40,913 nt of DNA from an uncultured bacterium (GTDB lineage Bacteria; Verrucomicrobiota; Kiritimatiellia; PWTM01), in the NCBI GenBank assembly GCA_938005705.1, contig CALLML010000072.1, positions 1 to 40,913 on the forward strand, written 5' to 3'. The notes beneath the pieces are model-generated. The model was not told the origin of the DNA, ran no database searches, and was given only the letters and a program-made list of their open reading frames with translations. The position numbers were made by a program, and so were the translations under genes. This document shows, piece after piece, positions 1 to 13,460 of this stretch (positions within the stretch are counted from its first letter, which is position 1; each line of letters begins with the position of its first letter).

Positions 1-471
1 GGGGCGATCATGGCGTACGGTCTTACCCGTTGGCTAATGGCGCGGCTCCTTTCGTGGCAGACTCCTGACTCCAACCTGATGACGCCATCTTTCAAGTGGG
101 GTTTTTCCTTTGCCCAGTTGGCAATATGGATCACCTACGAGGGGGGGTGGATTTTGGTGGGGGCGGCGGCTTGGGAATTGACGCGTATCCCCATGTCAAA
201 GGGGCGCCTGCTTCTATTTTTGGGCGCGGTCGTTCTTTCATGTCTGACCGGACTAGTGGTGTTAGACACTTCTCGCGTGGCCGCTTTTTCTTTCCCTCTT
301 CTGCTCGCCGCGCTCGCCATTCTCTCCCGATCGTTGACACGCGGCGAACTCCGACGAATGTTGATGTGGGCGGCGGGGCTTACGGTGTTGGCTCCCAATT
401 TCGAAGTGATCATTGGCATGGCGGTAAAATGGTTGCCGCCTTACGTGGTCGTTCTGTTGCATACGCCATAG
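1..471 (+). CDS. C-terminal part of an integral membrane protein of unknown function
   Basis: The reading frame is open from the first base of the window, so the gene probably starts upstream; an internal ATG lies at position 10. The 150-odd residues contain at least three strongly hydrophobic stretches (around residues 30-55, 65-85 and 92-105, counted from that ATG) and a last one near the C-terminus, so it is very likely a multi-spanning inner-membrane protein. I recognise no family motif. It ends in TAG and faces carB tail to tail, with 74 bases between the stops and no clear terminator hairpin. The call rests on hydrophobicity and on coding continuity only. Confidence 0.5.
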   Translation, partial: GAIMAYGLTRWLMARLLSWQTPDSNLMTPSFKWGFSFAQLAIWITYEGGWILVGAAAWELTRIPMSKGRLLLFLGAVVLSCLTGLVVLDTSRVAAFSFPLLLAALAILSRSLTRGELRRMLMWAAGLTVLAPNFEVIIGMAVKWLPPYVVVLLHTP

Positions 472-545
472 CGCCTTGTCGGTGAAAAAGTGGTAGGGCG
501 TAAAAAGAGAGGTTGCAAGACATCTTCCGCACCTCGAATAGCGAA

Positions 546-3500
546 TCAGAAGGGCGGGCGATAGTCCTGCAACGCGCGGACCGACCAGTCGCGGTCGCGC
601 ATGGCGCGCAGGGCGCGCACGGCGGCCCGCGCTCCGGCCCCCGTCGTAATCATCGGGACGTTTTTCAGAATCGCCTCAGAGCGGATGCGCACTTCGTCGG
701 CGCGCGCGCGCGAGCTGCTCGGGGTGTTGATGATCCATGCCACTTCGCCGGCGGCCATCAGGTCGAGGATATTGGGCTCCCCGCCCTCGGACAGCTTGCG
801 CAATATGCGCACGTTTTCTACGCCGGCGTCGGCCAGTTCGCGGGCGGTGCCCTCCGTACAGGCGAGTTCAAATCCCATCCGCGCCAGCTCCCAGCCGATT
901 TCCCCCACCCAGGATTTGTCGGCATCGGCGACGCTCAGAAAGACCAGCCCCCTTGTCGGCAGCGGCTGTCCCGCCGCGATCTGACTCTTCCAATAGGCCT
1001 CCTCGAAGGTATCGGCCATGCCCATGACCTCGCCGGTGGATTTCATCTCCGGTCCGAGGATGGGGTCGGCGCCCGAGAATCGGTTGAACGGCAGCACCGC
1101 TTCTTTGACGGCGAACCAGGGGACTTTCGGATAACGCGGACCAAGGCCCAAGGCCTTCAGTTTCTGGCCGACGAAAACACGGGCGGCCATGCGTGCCAGC
1201 GGCACGCCGGTGGCCTTGCTGACATAGGGGACCGTCCGGGACGCGCGGGGGTTGACCTCGAGTACGTAGATTTCGCCGTCGCGCACTGCTATCTGGGCAT
1301 TCATCAGACCGCGCACGTTGAGCGCGAGGGCCATCTTTCGGCAGGCGGTTTCGATCCGCCGCTGAAGGGAGGGATGCAGGTTGTGCGGCGGCAGGCAGCA
1401 GGCGCTGTCGCCAGAATGAACGCCGGCCTCCTCGACGTGCTCCATAATGCCGCCGATATAGACGTTTTCGCCGTCGGCCAGCAGGTCCACGTCCACCTCG
1501 ACGGCATGATCCAGATAGCGGTCAATGAGCACGGGAAAATCGGGGCTGGCCTCAAACGCCGCCGCGATGAACGGACGGGCCTCCTCCCGGTTGCGGGCCA
1601 CCATCATCGCCCGTCCGCCGAGGACGTAGGAGGGGCGGATCATGACGGGGTATCCGATGCGTTCCGCCGTCGACAGCGCCTCATCCATGTTCAGGGCCGT
1701 GCCGCTGGCGGGCTGTCGGAGTTTCAGTGCATCCAGTAGCCGTCGCGTCTCCTCGCGGTCCTCCGCCCGGTTGATGTCTTCGGGGGATGTGCCGAGAATG
1801 GGCACGCCTGCGCGCATCAATGGAAGCGCCAGATTGAGAGGCGTCTGCCCGCCCATCTGCACGACGACGCCCGTCGGCCGCTCTTTTTCGTAGATGTTCA
1901 GCACGTCCTCAAACGTCAGCGGCTCAAAATAGAGCCGGTCAGATGTGTCATAGTCGGTGCTGACGGTCTCGGGGTTGTTGTTGACCATGATGGTCTCATA
2001 CCCGAGCGCGCGCAGTTCCTGGACGACATGGACGCAGCAGTAATCGAATTCGATGCCCTGGCCGATACGGTTGGGTCCGCCGCCGATGACCATGATGCGC
2101 GGCCGGGGCGATTCAGCTCTTGGATGGTCGTATTCGCCGTTGTAGGTGGAGTAGAAATACGGTGTATAGGCCTCGAACTCGCCCGCGCAGGTGTCCACCA
2201 GCCGATAGATGGGTCGAATATCGGCCACTTCGCGCGTCCGGCGCACGTCTGCTTCCTTCTCGTCCCGCAGCACGGCGATCTGGCGGTCCGAGAATCCGGA
2301 GCGTTTGGCCTCGCGCAGCAGCGCCGCCGGTAACGGAGCGTTTTTCGGCGCTGCCATGACTTCCCGTTCGATGCGGACGATCTCGGCGATCTGGTCAATA
2401 AACCACGGGTCAATCTTCGTGATTTCCGCGATGCGCTCGACACTCCAGCCTTCCTTTAACGCCACCTTGGCCGCGATGCAACGGCCGGGTTTCGTCGAGG
2501 CCAGTTCCTCCTGGATTCGGTCGCGCGCGACGGATTTTTCAGCCTTCACGTCCAGCCCATCGACGCCAATTTCCAGACCACGCAGCGCCTTCTGGAAAGC
2601 CTCGCGGAAGTTGCCGCCGATCGCCATCGTCTCCCCCACGGACTTCATGCTCACGCCGAGCCGGGCGTCCGCGGCGGGAAACTTCTCGAAGGCGAATCGG
2701 GGAATCTTGACGACGCAATAATCGAGCGCCGGCTCAAAACACGCCGGCGTTTCGCGCGTGATGTCGTTGCGCAATTCGTCCAGTGTATAACCGATGGCGA
2801 GTTTGGCCGCGATTTTGGCGATGGGGAAGCCGGTCGCCTTGCTCGCCAGCGCCGAACTGCGCGACACGCGCGGGTTCATCTCGATCACCACGCGGCGGCC
2901 CGTCCGCGGATGTACGGCGAACTGCACGTTCGAGCCGCCGGTCTCCACGCCGATGGCGCGCATGACGCGGATGGCGTCGTCACGCATAGCCTGATATTCG
3001 GCGTCGGTCAGGGTTTGGACGGGGGCAACGGTGATGCTGTCGCCGGTGTGAATGCCCATCGGATCGAGGTTTTCGATGGAACAGACGATCACGACGTTGT
3101 CGTTGCGGTCCCGCATGACTTCGAGCTCGAATTCTTTCCAGCCGAGGACCGATTCCTCGATCAGCGCCGAGTGCTTCAGGCTCGCCCGCAACGCACCGCC
3201 GACAATGCGGCGCAACTCATCTGGCGTGTGCGCGACACCGCCGCCGGTGCCGCCGAGCGTATAGCTTGGACGAACCACGACGGGGTAGGCAAGCATCTCG
3301 GCCGTGGCGAGGGCCTCCTCCACGCTGTGGATCATCCGACTGCGCAGACATGCCACGCCCGCCCCCTCCATTGCCTCTTTGAACAGCAGGCGATCCTCTG
3401 CCCGGCGGATGACCTCGGCCCGCGCGCCGATCATTTCGCATCCGTATTTTTCCAGCACACCACGCTCGGACACTTCCAGGGCGGTGTTGAGACCCGTCTG

Positions 3501-3776
3501 CCCGCCGAGGGTCGGCAGCAAAACATCGGGGCGCTCTTTTTCGATGACCTTCTCGACCGCCTCCGGCGTGATGGGTTCGATATAGGTGCGATCAGCCACC
3601 GTCGGATCGGTCATGATCGTCGCCGGATTGGAGTTGATCAGGACGACCTCATAGCCCTCCTCCCGCAACGCCTTACAGGCCTGCGAGCCGGAATAGTCGA
3701 ATTCACAAGCCTGGCCGATGATGATCGGCCCCGATCCGATTAGGCAGATTCGATGGATGTCGGTGCGTTTCGGCAT
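546..3776 (-). CDS. carB: Carbamoyl-phosphate synthase large subunit
   Basis: CarB makes carbamoyl phosphate from bicarbonate, two ATP and ammonia channelled from CarA, feeding pyrimidine and arginine synthesis in the cytoplasm. The protein (1076 aa, against 1073 in E. coli) shows the duplicated architecture of the family: an N-terminal ATP-grasp half beginning with [20 protein letters not shown], an oligomerisation linker, a second ATP-grasp half beginning near [16 protein letters not shown], and a C-terminal MGS-like allosteric domain (from about residue 930). An in-frame GTG at 3788 lies inside guaA; the ATG at 3776, two bases after the guaA TAA, is the better start. It is the last gene of glnN-pyrG-carA-guaA-carB. 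Confidence 0.97.
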   Translation of the reverse strand: MPKRTDIHRICLIGSGPIIIGQACEFDYSGSQACKALREEGYEVVLINSNPATIMTDPTVADRTYIEPITPEAVEKVIEKERPDVLLPTLGGQTGLNTALEVSERGVLEKYGCEMIGARAEVIRRAEDRLLFKEAMEGAGVACLRSRMIHSVEEALATAEMLAYPVVVRPSYTLGGTGGGVAHTPDELRRIVGGALRASLKHSALIEESVLGWKEFELEVMRDRNDNVVIVCSIENLDPMGIHTGDSITVAPVQTLTDAEYQAMRDDAIRVMRAIGVETGGSNVQFAVHPRTGRRVVIEMNPRVSRSSALASKATGFPIAKIAAKLAIGYTLDELRNDITRETPACFEPALDYCVVKIPRFAFEKFPAADARLGVSMKSVGETMAIGGNFREAFQKALRGLEIGVDGLDVKAEKSVARDRIQEELASTKPGRCIAAKVALKEGWSVERIAEITKIDPWFIDQIAEIVRIEREVMAAPKNAPLPAALLREAKRSGFSDRQIAVLRDEKEADVRRTREVADIRPIYRLVDTCAGEFEAYTPYFYSTYNGEYDHPRAESPRPRIMVIGGGPNRIGQGIEFDYCCVHVVQELRALGYETIMVNNNPETVSTDYDTSDRLYFEPLTFEDVLNIYEKERPTGVVVQMGGQTPLNLALPLMRAGVPILGTSPEDINRAEDREETRRLLDALKLRQPASGTALNMDEALSTAERIGYPVMIRPSYVLGGRAMMVARNREEARPFIAAAFEASPDFPVLIDRYLDHAVEVDVDLLADGENVYIGGIMEHVEEAGVHSGDSACCLPPHNLHPSLQRRIETACRKMALALNVRGLMNAQIAVRDGEIYVLEVNPRASRTVPYVSKATGVPLARMAARVFVGQKLKALGLGPRYPKVPWFAVKEAVLPFNRFSGADPILGPEMKSTGEVMGMADTFEEAYWKSQIAAGQPLPTRGLVFLSVADADKSWVGEIGWELARMGFELACTEGTARELADAGVENVRILRKLSEGGEPNILDLMAAGEVAWIINTPSSSRARADEVRIRSEAILKNVPMITTGAGARAAVRALRAMRDRDWSVRALQDYRPPF

Positions 3777-3778
3777 GG

Positions 3779-5317
3779 TTATTCCCACTCAATCGTGCCC
3801 GGAGGCTTCGAGGTCAGATCGTAGACGACGCGGTTGACGCCGCGTACCTCGTTGACGATGCGCCGGGCGATGCGGTCGAGGACCTCGTAAGGCAACCGGA
3901 CCCAGTCGGCTGTCATGCCGTCGGTGCTTTCCACCGCGCGTAAGGCAACAACGTTCTCGTAGGTGCGCTCGTCCCCCATGACACCGACCGTCTGAACGGG
4001 CAGCAGCACGGCGAAAGACTGCCAGACGGCCGCTGCGCCGGGCCAGCGGGCGATCTCCTCCTGCACACGCAGGTCAGCCTGCTGCAACATCGCCACCCGC
4101 TCAGCCGTCACCTCGCCAAGAATACGTACGGCCAGGCCGGGGCCTGGGAACGGCTGGCGGCGGATGATTGCATCCGGCAGGCCGAGCGCCTGTCCCATTT
4201 CGCGCACCTCATCCTTGAACAGGTCGCGCAGTGGCTCGATCAGTTCGAAATGGAGGTCTTCCGGCAGACCACCGACGTTATGGTGGCTTTTAATCGTCGA
4301 GGAGGGGCCGCCGAACGCGGAGACGCTTTCGATGACGTCGGGATAGAGGGTGCCTTGCGCGAGGAACCGCACCGGACCGAAACGTCGCGCTTCCTCCGTA
4401 AACACCTCGATGAACAAGCGCCCGATGATCTTGCGTTTCTGTTCGGGGTCGGTCACGCCGCGCAAGGCACTCAGAAACCGGTCGCCGGCGCGGGCCACGT
4501 GCAAGTCCATCCCGAAATGGGCCCCAAATGTCGTCTCCACCTGTTCGGCTTCACCGGCGCGCAGCAGTCCGTTATCCACAAAAACGCAGTGCAAACGAGG
4601 TCCGATGGCGCGGTGAATCAGGGCGGCGACGACGGCGGAGTCCACGCCACCGCTCAAGGCGCACAGCACGTGGTCGGTCCCCACTTTTTCGCGGATGAGC
4701 CGGAGGCATTCTTCCACATGGCCGGCCATTTCCCAGTCGCCGGCGCAGCCGCAAATGTCGAACAGAAAATGGCGCAGGATTTCGATGCCTCGCGGCGTAT
4801 GGACGACCTCAGGATGAAATTGCAGGCCGTAGCGCCGGCGCGCGGAATCGGCCATCGCGGCGATCGGGCATTCCGATGTGGACGCCAGCGCGCGGAACCC
4901 GGGCGGCATCGCGGCGACCTGATCGCCGTGGCTCATCCACACGTCCATTTCGCGCGGCAGGTCGCTGAAGAGAACATCCGGTTCGAGAACGCGGATACGG
5001 GCGGTGCCATACTCGCGTGCGTCGCCGGGGCGTACGGTCCCGCCGAGGTCGCGGCCGATGAGCTGCATGCCGTAGCAGATGCCGAGTATCGGCACATCCA
5101 GCCGCCAAAGTTGCGGGTCGCACGCCGGCGCCTGGGGGGCCCGCACGCTTGCCGGACCGCCGGAAAGGATGACACCTTTCGGACGGCGCGCAGCGAGTTC
5201 CGCCGCAGGCGTGTCGAACCTCAGAATCTCGCAATATACCTTCTGCGCGCGCACGCGCCGCGCGATGAGCTGTGTGTACTGCGATCCGAAGTCCAGAATG
5301 GCAATCCAGTCGTGCAT
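3779..5317 (-). CDS. guaA: GMP synthase (glutamine-hydrolysing)
   Basis: GuaA converts XMP to GMP using ATP and the amide of glutamine. The 512-aa protein has the N-terminal class I amidotransferase domain with nucleophile Cys81 in GICYGMQL and the His168/Glu170 pair in QFHPEV, then the ATP-pyrophosphatase P-loop SGGVDS (residues 222-227), and the family C-terminus ending [11 protein letters not shown]. Length and domain order are normal (E. coli 525 aa). A GAGGGG Shine-Dalgarno-like stretch lies upstream of the ATG. The gene lies 38 bases after carA, and its stop codon almost touches the carB start, which suggests coupled translation. Confidence 0.98.
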   Translation of the reverse strand: MHDWIAILDFGSQYTQLIARRVRAQKVYCEILRFDTPAAELAARRPKGVILSGGPASVRAPQAPACDPQLWRLDVPILGICYGMQLIGRDLGGTVRPGDAREYGTARIRVLEPDVLFSDLPREMDVWMSHGDQVAAMPPGFRALASTSECPIAAMADSARRRYGLQFHPEVVHTPRGIEILRHFLFDICGCAGDWEMAGHVEECLRLIREKVGTDHVLCALSGGVDSAVVAALIHRAIGPRLHCVFVDNGLLRAGEAEQVETTFGAHFGMDLHVARAGDRFLSALRGVTDPEQKRKIIGRLFIEVFTEEARRFGPVRFLAQGTLYPDVIESVSAFGGPSSTIKSHHNVGGLPEDLHFELIEPLRDLFKDEVREMGQALGLPDAIIRRQPFPGPGLAVRILGEVTAERVAMLQQADLRVQEEIARWPGAAAVWQSFAVLLPVQTVGVMGDERTYENVVALRAVESTDGMTADWVRLPYEVLDRIARRIVNEVRGVNRVVYDLTSKPPGTIEWE

Positions 5318-5355
5318 GGGCGCGTTTCAGAATTCCCCTCGGACGGCCGCGAGCG

Positions 5356-6534
5356 TCATGAGTGGTGTTTCTCCATTAACTCCACAAAACAGCGAAACAG
5401 ATAGGTCGCGTCGTGAGGACCGGGCGCGGCTTCCGGGTGATACTGCACGGAAAAAGCCGGTAGCTCGCGATGACGCAGGCCTTCGGAGGTCCGATCGTTT
5501 AGGTTGATGTGCGTCGTTTCGACCTCCGGTGGCAACGAGGCGATATCCACCGCGAAGCCGTGGTTTTGTGACGTGATTTCCACCTTGCCCGTCACGCGGT
5601 TCAACACCGGTTGGTTGGCGCCCCGGTGGCCGAATTTCAGCTTGTAGGTGGTTCCCCCGAGCGCGCGGGCGAGGAGCTGGTGGCCGAAACAAATTCCAAA
5701 GGTTGGAAGCCCGGATGAAACCATCTTCCAAAGATTGGAAACCGTCTGCCCCACACCCGCCGGATCGCCGGGTCCGTTCGAGATGAAAAGACCGTCCGGT
5801 TTCACCGCGAGAATCTCTTCGACAGAAGCGGACATCGGAAACACCTCGCAGACGCAGCCGAGTCGGGCTAGAATGCGTAGCTGATTGAGCTTCAGACCGC
5901 AGTCGAGCACGGCGACACGAAAACGCGGCGCAGACAAAGGGGCGGGGAGGAGATGGTCATACGCCCGTTCGCCCTCCTCAGCCACGAGCGGAAACGATGA
6001 GCGTTCGCTGTGCGGCCCGGGCCAGGTGTAACGGACCGGCGTACTGACCTCGCTGGCGATGTCCCGCCCCACGAACCCCGGCCACGCGCGCGCCTTTTCC
6101 ACTAGCCGCGCAGGGGGCTCGTCGAGCGTGGAAACGAGGCATTTCATCGCTCCGCGGGAGCGGATATGCAGCGTAATCGCGCGGGTGTCCACGTGGTGAA
6201 CGCCGATGCGCCCGCGCGCCTCCAGATATTCCCGGAGGCTCATGCGCGCGCGCCAGTTGCTCGGGCGCGCGCAGGCCTCGCCAACAATCAGCGCCGCGGG
6301 CCGGATATCCCCTGACTCCGCATCCTCGGGGTTGACGCCATAATTTCCGATGAGCGGATAGGTCAGCGTGACGATCTGCTGGTGATACGATGGGTCGGTG
6401 AGAATCTCCTGATAGCCGGTCATCGAGGTGTTGAAGACCAGCTCGCCGTAGGCCTCGCCCGCGCCGGCAAACGCCTCCCCCTCGAAGACGCGTCCGTCTT
6501 CGAGCGCTATATGGGCTCTGGGCGGCTTAGGCAT
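5356..6534 (-). CDS. carA: Carbamoyl-phosphate synthase small subunit
   Basis: CarA is the glutaminase subunit that supplies ammonia to CarB. The protein (392 aa from the chosen start; E. coli 382) has the small-subunit-specific N-terminal domain (ALEDGRVFEGEAFG-like start, FNTSMTGYQEILTDPSY) and a class I amidotransferase domain with Cys282 in GICFGHQL and the HPE motif in VQYHPEAAPG. Another in-frame ATG at 6561 would add nine residues; the ATG at 6534 is preferred because a GGCGGG element precedes it at suitable spacing and homologues begin near MPKPPRAHIAL. carA and carB are separated by guaA, an unusual order. Confidence 0.97.
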   Translation of the reverse strand: MPKPPRAHIALEDGRVFEGEAFAGAGEAYGELVFNTSMTGYQEILTDPSYHQQIVTLTYPLIGNYGVNPEDAESGDIRPAALIVGEACARPSNWRARMSLREYLEARGRIGVHHVDTRAITLHIRSRGAMKCLVSTLDEPPARLVEKARAWPGFVGRDIASEVSTPVRYTWPGPHSERSSFPLVAEEGERAYDHLLPAPLSAPRFRVAVLDCGLKLNQLRILARLGCVCEVFPMSASVEEILAVKPDGLFISNGPGDPAGVGQTVSNLWKMVSSGLPTFGICFGHQLLARALGGTTYKLKFGHRGANQPVLNRVTGKVEITSQNHGFAVDIASLPPEVETTHINLNDRTSEGLRHRELPAFSVQYHPEAAPGPHDATYLFRCFVELMEKHHS

Positions 6535-6606
6535 GCGTGTTGACCCGCCAAGGATAATCATGAACCGTGGATTGTCCAGCGCAAACCCGGCGGGCCTTCA
6601 CCACCG

Positions 6607-10412
<3,806 letters not shown>

Positions 10413-10482
10413 TGTGGCTTCCTTATTTTACTTTTGTGTGTTTGCCATGCGTGACACCGAGCGAATGGCCATACTGCGCGGA

Positions 10483-10498
10483 AGCAACTCCCGTGCCG
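10483..10498 (-). promoter_or_regulatory. Sigma54 (-24/-12) promoter for glnN
   Basis: On the minus strand the sequence reads CGGCACGGGAGTTGCT. It matches the RpoN consensus TGGCAC-N5-TTGCW at all but the first base, with GG and GC exactly ten bases apart. Predicted transcription starts near 10472, giving a leader of about 60 bases with a good ribosome site. Fit, position and the nearby NifA-like activator agree; the match was made by eye. Confidence 0.8.
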
Positions 10499-10541
10499 CC
10501 CACCCAGTTTTATACATAAGCAATTCCTTTTGAATAATTTG

Positions 10542-10603
10542 TGTATTTAGAACCACACACTCGTTCCACCGTGATCATACAAAACCGTAGGTTGTCTGGA
10601 CAA
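10542..10603 (-). promoter_or_regulatory. Candidate activator-binding region upstream of the glnN promoter
   Basis: A TGT-N10-ACA element (10542-10557), the classical NifA enhancer pattern, lies about 45 bases upstream of the -24 box. Some 35 bases further up is a dyad, TTGTC-TG-GACAA (10592-10603). Together they fall 45-105 bases upstream of -24, where a sigma54 enhancer could lie. Short motifs of this kind also occur by chance, so this is suggestive only. The rest of the 233-base gap between glnN and the porin gene shows no gene. Confidence 0.45.
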
Positions 10604-10645
10604 TTTCGACGTTCTGGTTGGTTCTTTCCATCTGATAGACGGCTT

Positions 10646-11356
10646 TCAGAAAGAGCGGCTGAAGGAGAGCTTGGCCATCCATTTTTTGTCATATGATTCA
10701 TCCGACAGAACATCCGAATTCACGCGTCCGATATAGGAGATGCTGGCGGTAACGAAGGCATAGCCGGCACCTGCCGTCAGCACATAGTGGCTGAGACCGT
10801 CTTCCCCACCATCGGGCGCGGCGTAGGCCAGGCGCCCGCCGACGCCGATAGTCAGGCCCTCCGCGATCTCGCGTCCGACGTTCAACCCGCCCTCGACGTA
10901 GAGCGACTTTCGCACCGCCCCGCCGACGCCATAGGCCACCGTGAGCGAGGGCCGGATTGGCAGGGCATACGCGACCGAAAAACCGACCTCCCGATCCGCC
11001 GGCATCGCGGAGTTCGGGTAAAGATACTCCGTGTACAAAGCGGAGAAATCCAGTCCCTTCCACTCGAATCCATAGGAGGTGGAGAGGTCCACTTCCGAGA
11101 ACTGGCGGTCAGGCCCATCCTTTCGATCCATGTCCAGATTGCCCCAAACGCCGAGCGTGAGCCGGGGCAGCGCCTCCACTGCGAGCGACGGCTGCGCCAC
11201 CGGGCGATCATTCAGCGTCGCTCCACGGAACACACAGGCCGAAGCCACATCCCATGTCAAAGAACCCGCCCCGGATGATCCATCTCCACCGTCTGCGGCC
11301 AAGGCGCCCCCGTACATCAATACCATAACCCACAAGCGCATTATACGGTATTTCAT
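10646..11356 (-). CDS. TorF-like outer-membrane beta-barrel (putative porin)
   Basis: The 236-aa protein starts with a signal peptide (MKYRIMRLWVMVLMYGGALA, cleavage after ALA) and continues as alternating amphipathic strands rich in Tyr, Gly and aromatic girdle residues, ending LSFSRSF with the terminal Phe used for outer-membrane assembly. The pattern, including an early SACVFRGATLND segment, resembles the TorF/TIGR02001 putative porins. It follows glnK by 38 bases, so it is probably the third gene of amt-glnK-porin. That context suggests passage of ammonium or small nitrogen compounds across the outer membrane, which is inference. Barrel topology is more certain than substrate. Confidence 0.75.
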   Translation of the reverse strand: MKYRIMRLWVMVLMYGGALAADGGDGSSGAGSLTWDVASACVFRGATLNDRPVAQPSLAVEALPRLTLGVWGNLDMDRKDGPDRQFSEVDLSTSYGFEWKGLDFSALYTEYLYPNSAMPADREVGFSVAYALPIRPSLTVAYGVGGAVRKSLYVEGGLNVGREIAEGLTIGVGGRLAYAAPDGGEDGLSHYVLTAGAGYAFVTASISYIGRVNSDVLSDESYDKKWMAKLSFSRSF

Positions 11357-11394
11357 TTGTCAGTACTCTTTTTTTCAATGCGCCCTTCTATTCT

Positions 11395-11736
11395 TCAACC
11401 AATAGCTTCGGAACCCGCCTCGCCGGTCCGTATGCGGAGGCATTCCAGCAGGTCTGTCACAAATATCTTTCCGTCGCCGATTTTCCCGGTTCGAGCGCCC
11501 CGGATGATCGCTTCGATCGTCGGGCGGACAAAATCCTCATTAACGGCGATGTCTATCCGAACCTTTTTGAGCAGATTCACCTCGGCAATCGCGCCGCGGT
11601 AGGTCTCGTGATAACCCATCTGCTGACCGCAGCCGATGACGTTGCTGACCGTCATCTTGTAGACCTTCGCGGCGAACAGTGCGGCCTTCACATCCGGCAG
11701 TTTTTCGGGCTGAATGATTGCTGTAATCATTTTCAT
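11395..11736 (-). CDS. glnK: P-II family nitrogen regulator (GlnK type)
   Basis: P-II trimers sense 2-oxoglutarate and ATP/ADP and gate the Amt channel. The 113-aa protein has the P-II fold signatures [13 protein letters not shown] at the start, YRGA in the T-loop, and the B-loop/C-terminal [14 protein letters not shown] and IRTGE. The T-loop reads [14 protein letters not shown]: the residue at position 51, the uridylylated Tyr of enteric GlnB/GlnK, is Ala here. Control by uridylylation at that site is therefore not possible. An AAAGGAA ribosome site lies eight bases before the ATG. The gene directly follows amt, the usual glnK position. Confidence 0.95.
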   Translation of the reverse strand: MKMITAIIQPEKLPDVKAALFAAKVYKMTVSNVIGCGQQMGYHETYRGAIAEVNLLKKVRIDIAVNEDFVRPTIEAIIRGARTGKIGDGKIFVTDLLECLRIRTGEAGSEAIG

Positions 11737-11790
11737 GTCGTTGTTTCCTTTCGCGCGTTTAAGCGTGTTTTTTATCGTCCCCGCATTGCG

Positions 11791-13176
11791 TCATTTGGTC
11801 AAAAAGCCCTGGAAGTCCGGATAGGCCTCCATGCCATGCTCGCCGATATCGAGCCCGCTCAGTTCTTCTTCGGCGGATACGCGAAGACCCATGAGCGCGC
11901 GCACAAGGCCGAAAAAGATCAGGGCGGCGATGACGCAGACGACTCCGTAGGCGACCACGCCGATCAGTTGCGTCGAAAAACTCTTGCCTCTGCCCCAGAT
12001 GCCGACGGCCAGCGTGCCCCACACGCCGCAAACCAGATGGACCGACACCGCGCCCACGGGGTCGTCCACCCGCAGTCGATCCATCGTCAGCACCGAGACG
12101 ACCACCAGGGCCCCGGCGAGGAGTCCGATCAGCACCGAGGCCGGCGCCGAGACAACGTCCGCGCCCGCGGTGATGCCCACCAGTCCAGCGAGAATGCCGT
12201 TGAGCACCATCGTCAGGTCCGGTTTCTTTTGCAAGAGCCACGAGGCGAACATGGCGCCCACCGCGCCGGCAGAGGCCGCCAGCGAGGTCGTCACTAGGAC
12301 AAAGGAGACATTGCCGGCTTCCGCCGAGAGCACCGACCCACCGTTGAATCCGAACCAGCCGAGCCACAGTAGGAAAACGCCGATGACGACCAACGGGATG
12401 TTGTGCCCCATGATCGGGCGCACACCGCCGTTCGTGTATTTGCCCATTCGCGGACCTACCATGATCGCCCCGATGAGCGCCGCCCACCCGCCCACCGAGT
12501 GGACGAGCGTGGAGCCGGCGAAATCATGAAAACCCATGCCGTCCAGCCACCCGCCGCCCCACTTCCACGAGCCGACCCACGGATAGATCAATGCGACATA
12601 CAGTGTCGCGAAAACCAGGAAGCTCTTGAGCTTGATGCGCTCGCACACGGCGCCTGAAACGACCGTCGCCGCAGTGGCCGCGAACATCCCCTGAAAGAGG
12701 AAGTCCGTCCAGTAGGTATAGCCGGGGTTGTAGGCGCTGGTCAGCCCCGCGGCATCTGTCCCGATGCCAAATCCACCGAACCCGAGGAATTTGCCGAGGA
12801 TCCAGTTGTCATTCCCTGGATACATCAGATTGAACCCGATCAACGCATAGGTCAGCAGGCCGATAGCCGGGATCATCGTGTTTTTAAACAGAATATTCAC
12901 CGCGTTTTTCGCCCGATTGAGCCCCGACTCCACTGTGGCAAAACCCAGATGCATGATGAAGACCAGAAACGTCGCCACCATCATCCACGTATTGTTCACC
13001 GTGAACATCTCGTGCGACACCGGCGCCTGCGCCGTCTCTAAGGCCACAGTTGTAATCGGCGCGGACGCCGCTTCCACCGCCTCCTGCGCCAGGCCGCGCG
13101 TCGTCACCACCCATATCAACAGAGAGGCCATCCCGACCCTCCGCCACCATCTATTGCCCATTGCATACCTGCTCAT
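11791..13176 (-). CDS. amt: Ammonium transporter (Amt family)
   Basis: An inner-membrane trimeric ammonium channel of 461 aa with a cleavable N-terminal signal (GMASLLIWVVTTRGLA) and about eleven membrane helices. The twin pore histidines are visible in HDFAGSTLVH and in VSVHLVCGVWGT; WMMVATFLVFIMHLGFA and ESGLNRAKN are family motifs near the start. The ATG at 13176 is chosen because AGGAG lies nine bases upstream; an in-frame TTG at 13182 is less likely. It heads amt-glnK-porin behind a sigma54-type promoter, with a leader of about 100 bases. Confidence 0.96.
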   Translation of the reverse strand: MSRYAMGNRWWRRVGMASLLIWVVTTRGLAQEAVEAASAPITTVALETAQAPVSHEMFTVNNTWMMVATFLVFIMHLGFATVESGLNRAKNAVNILFKNTMIPAIGLLTYALIGFNLMYPGNDNWILGKFLGFGGFGIGTDAAGLTSAYNPGYTYWTDFLFQGMFAATAATVVSGAVCERIKLKSFLVFATLYVALIYPWVGSWKWGGGWLDGMGFHDFAGSTLVHSVGGWAALIGAIMVGPRMGKYTNGGVRPIMGHNIPLVVIGVFLLWLGWFGFNGGSVLSAEAGNVSFVLVTTSLAASAGAVGAMFASWLLQKKPDLTMVLNGILAGLVGITAGADVVSAPASVLIGLLAGALVVVSVLTMDRLRVDDPVGAVSVHLVCGVWGTLAVGIWGRGKSFSTQLIGVVAYGVVCVIAALIFFGLVRALMGLRVSAEEELSGLDIGEHGMEAYPDFQGFLTK

Positions 13177-13288
13177 TTGCAATCACTCCTTTCTGCTTCC
13201 CTGTCTCTACGTCGCACCGGAGTCGCCTCGAACGGCCTCGAGTTTCAGTCTGCATATTCGAAACTCATTCCATGCGAGCGGCCCATAA

Positions 13289-13304
13289 AGCAAAGACCAT
13301 GCCA
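13289..13304 (-). promoter_or_regulatory. Sigma54 (-24/-12) promoter for amt-glnK-porin
   Basis: The minus strand reads TGGCATGGTCTTTGCT: TGGCA, the GG-N10-GC spacing and TTGCT are all present, an almost complete RpoN match. Predicted start of transcription is near 13278, about 100 bases before the amt ATG. Confidence 0.82.
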
Positions 13305-13395
13305 TAAAGAAGAAACATCCCTTTCACAAATTATATGTCGTTTAATATAAACATATTAAAAATAATATTTTATTCGAATTTATATTTCACTATCA

Positions 13396-13407
13396 TACAA
13401 TTATGTA
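13396..13407 (-). promoter_or_regulatory. Candidate enhancer dyad upstream of amt
   Basis: TACAATTATGTA (ACA-N4-TGT) lies about 92-103 bases upstream of the -24 box in a very AT-rich stretch (13320-13460). The same ACA-N4-TGT arrangement occurs twice in the region upstream of the purF promoter. In AT-rich DNA such a motif can be accidental. Confidence 0.3.
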
Positions 13408-13460
13408 GCCCATATTTACGAATCATACGTATTTGTATATATAAATTGCATTTTATTCGG

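Noticed and set aside
513-1739. Long open frame on the plus strand opposite carB
   Set aside because: It mirrors the carB codons in GC-rich DNA, has a His/Gly/Ala-rich composition, and lacks a ribosome site and family similarity. Similar mirror frames opposite guaA, pyrG, glnN and gltB were dismissed for the same reason.
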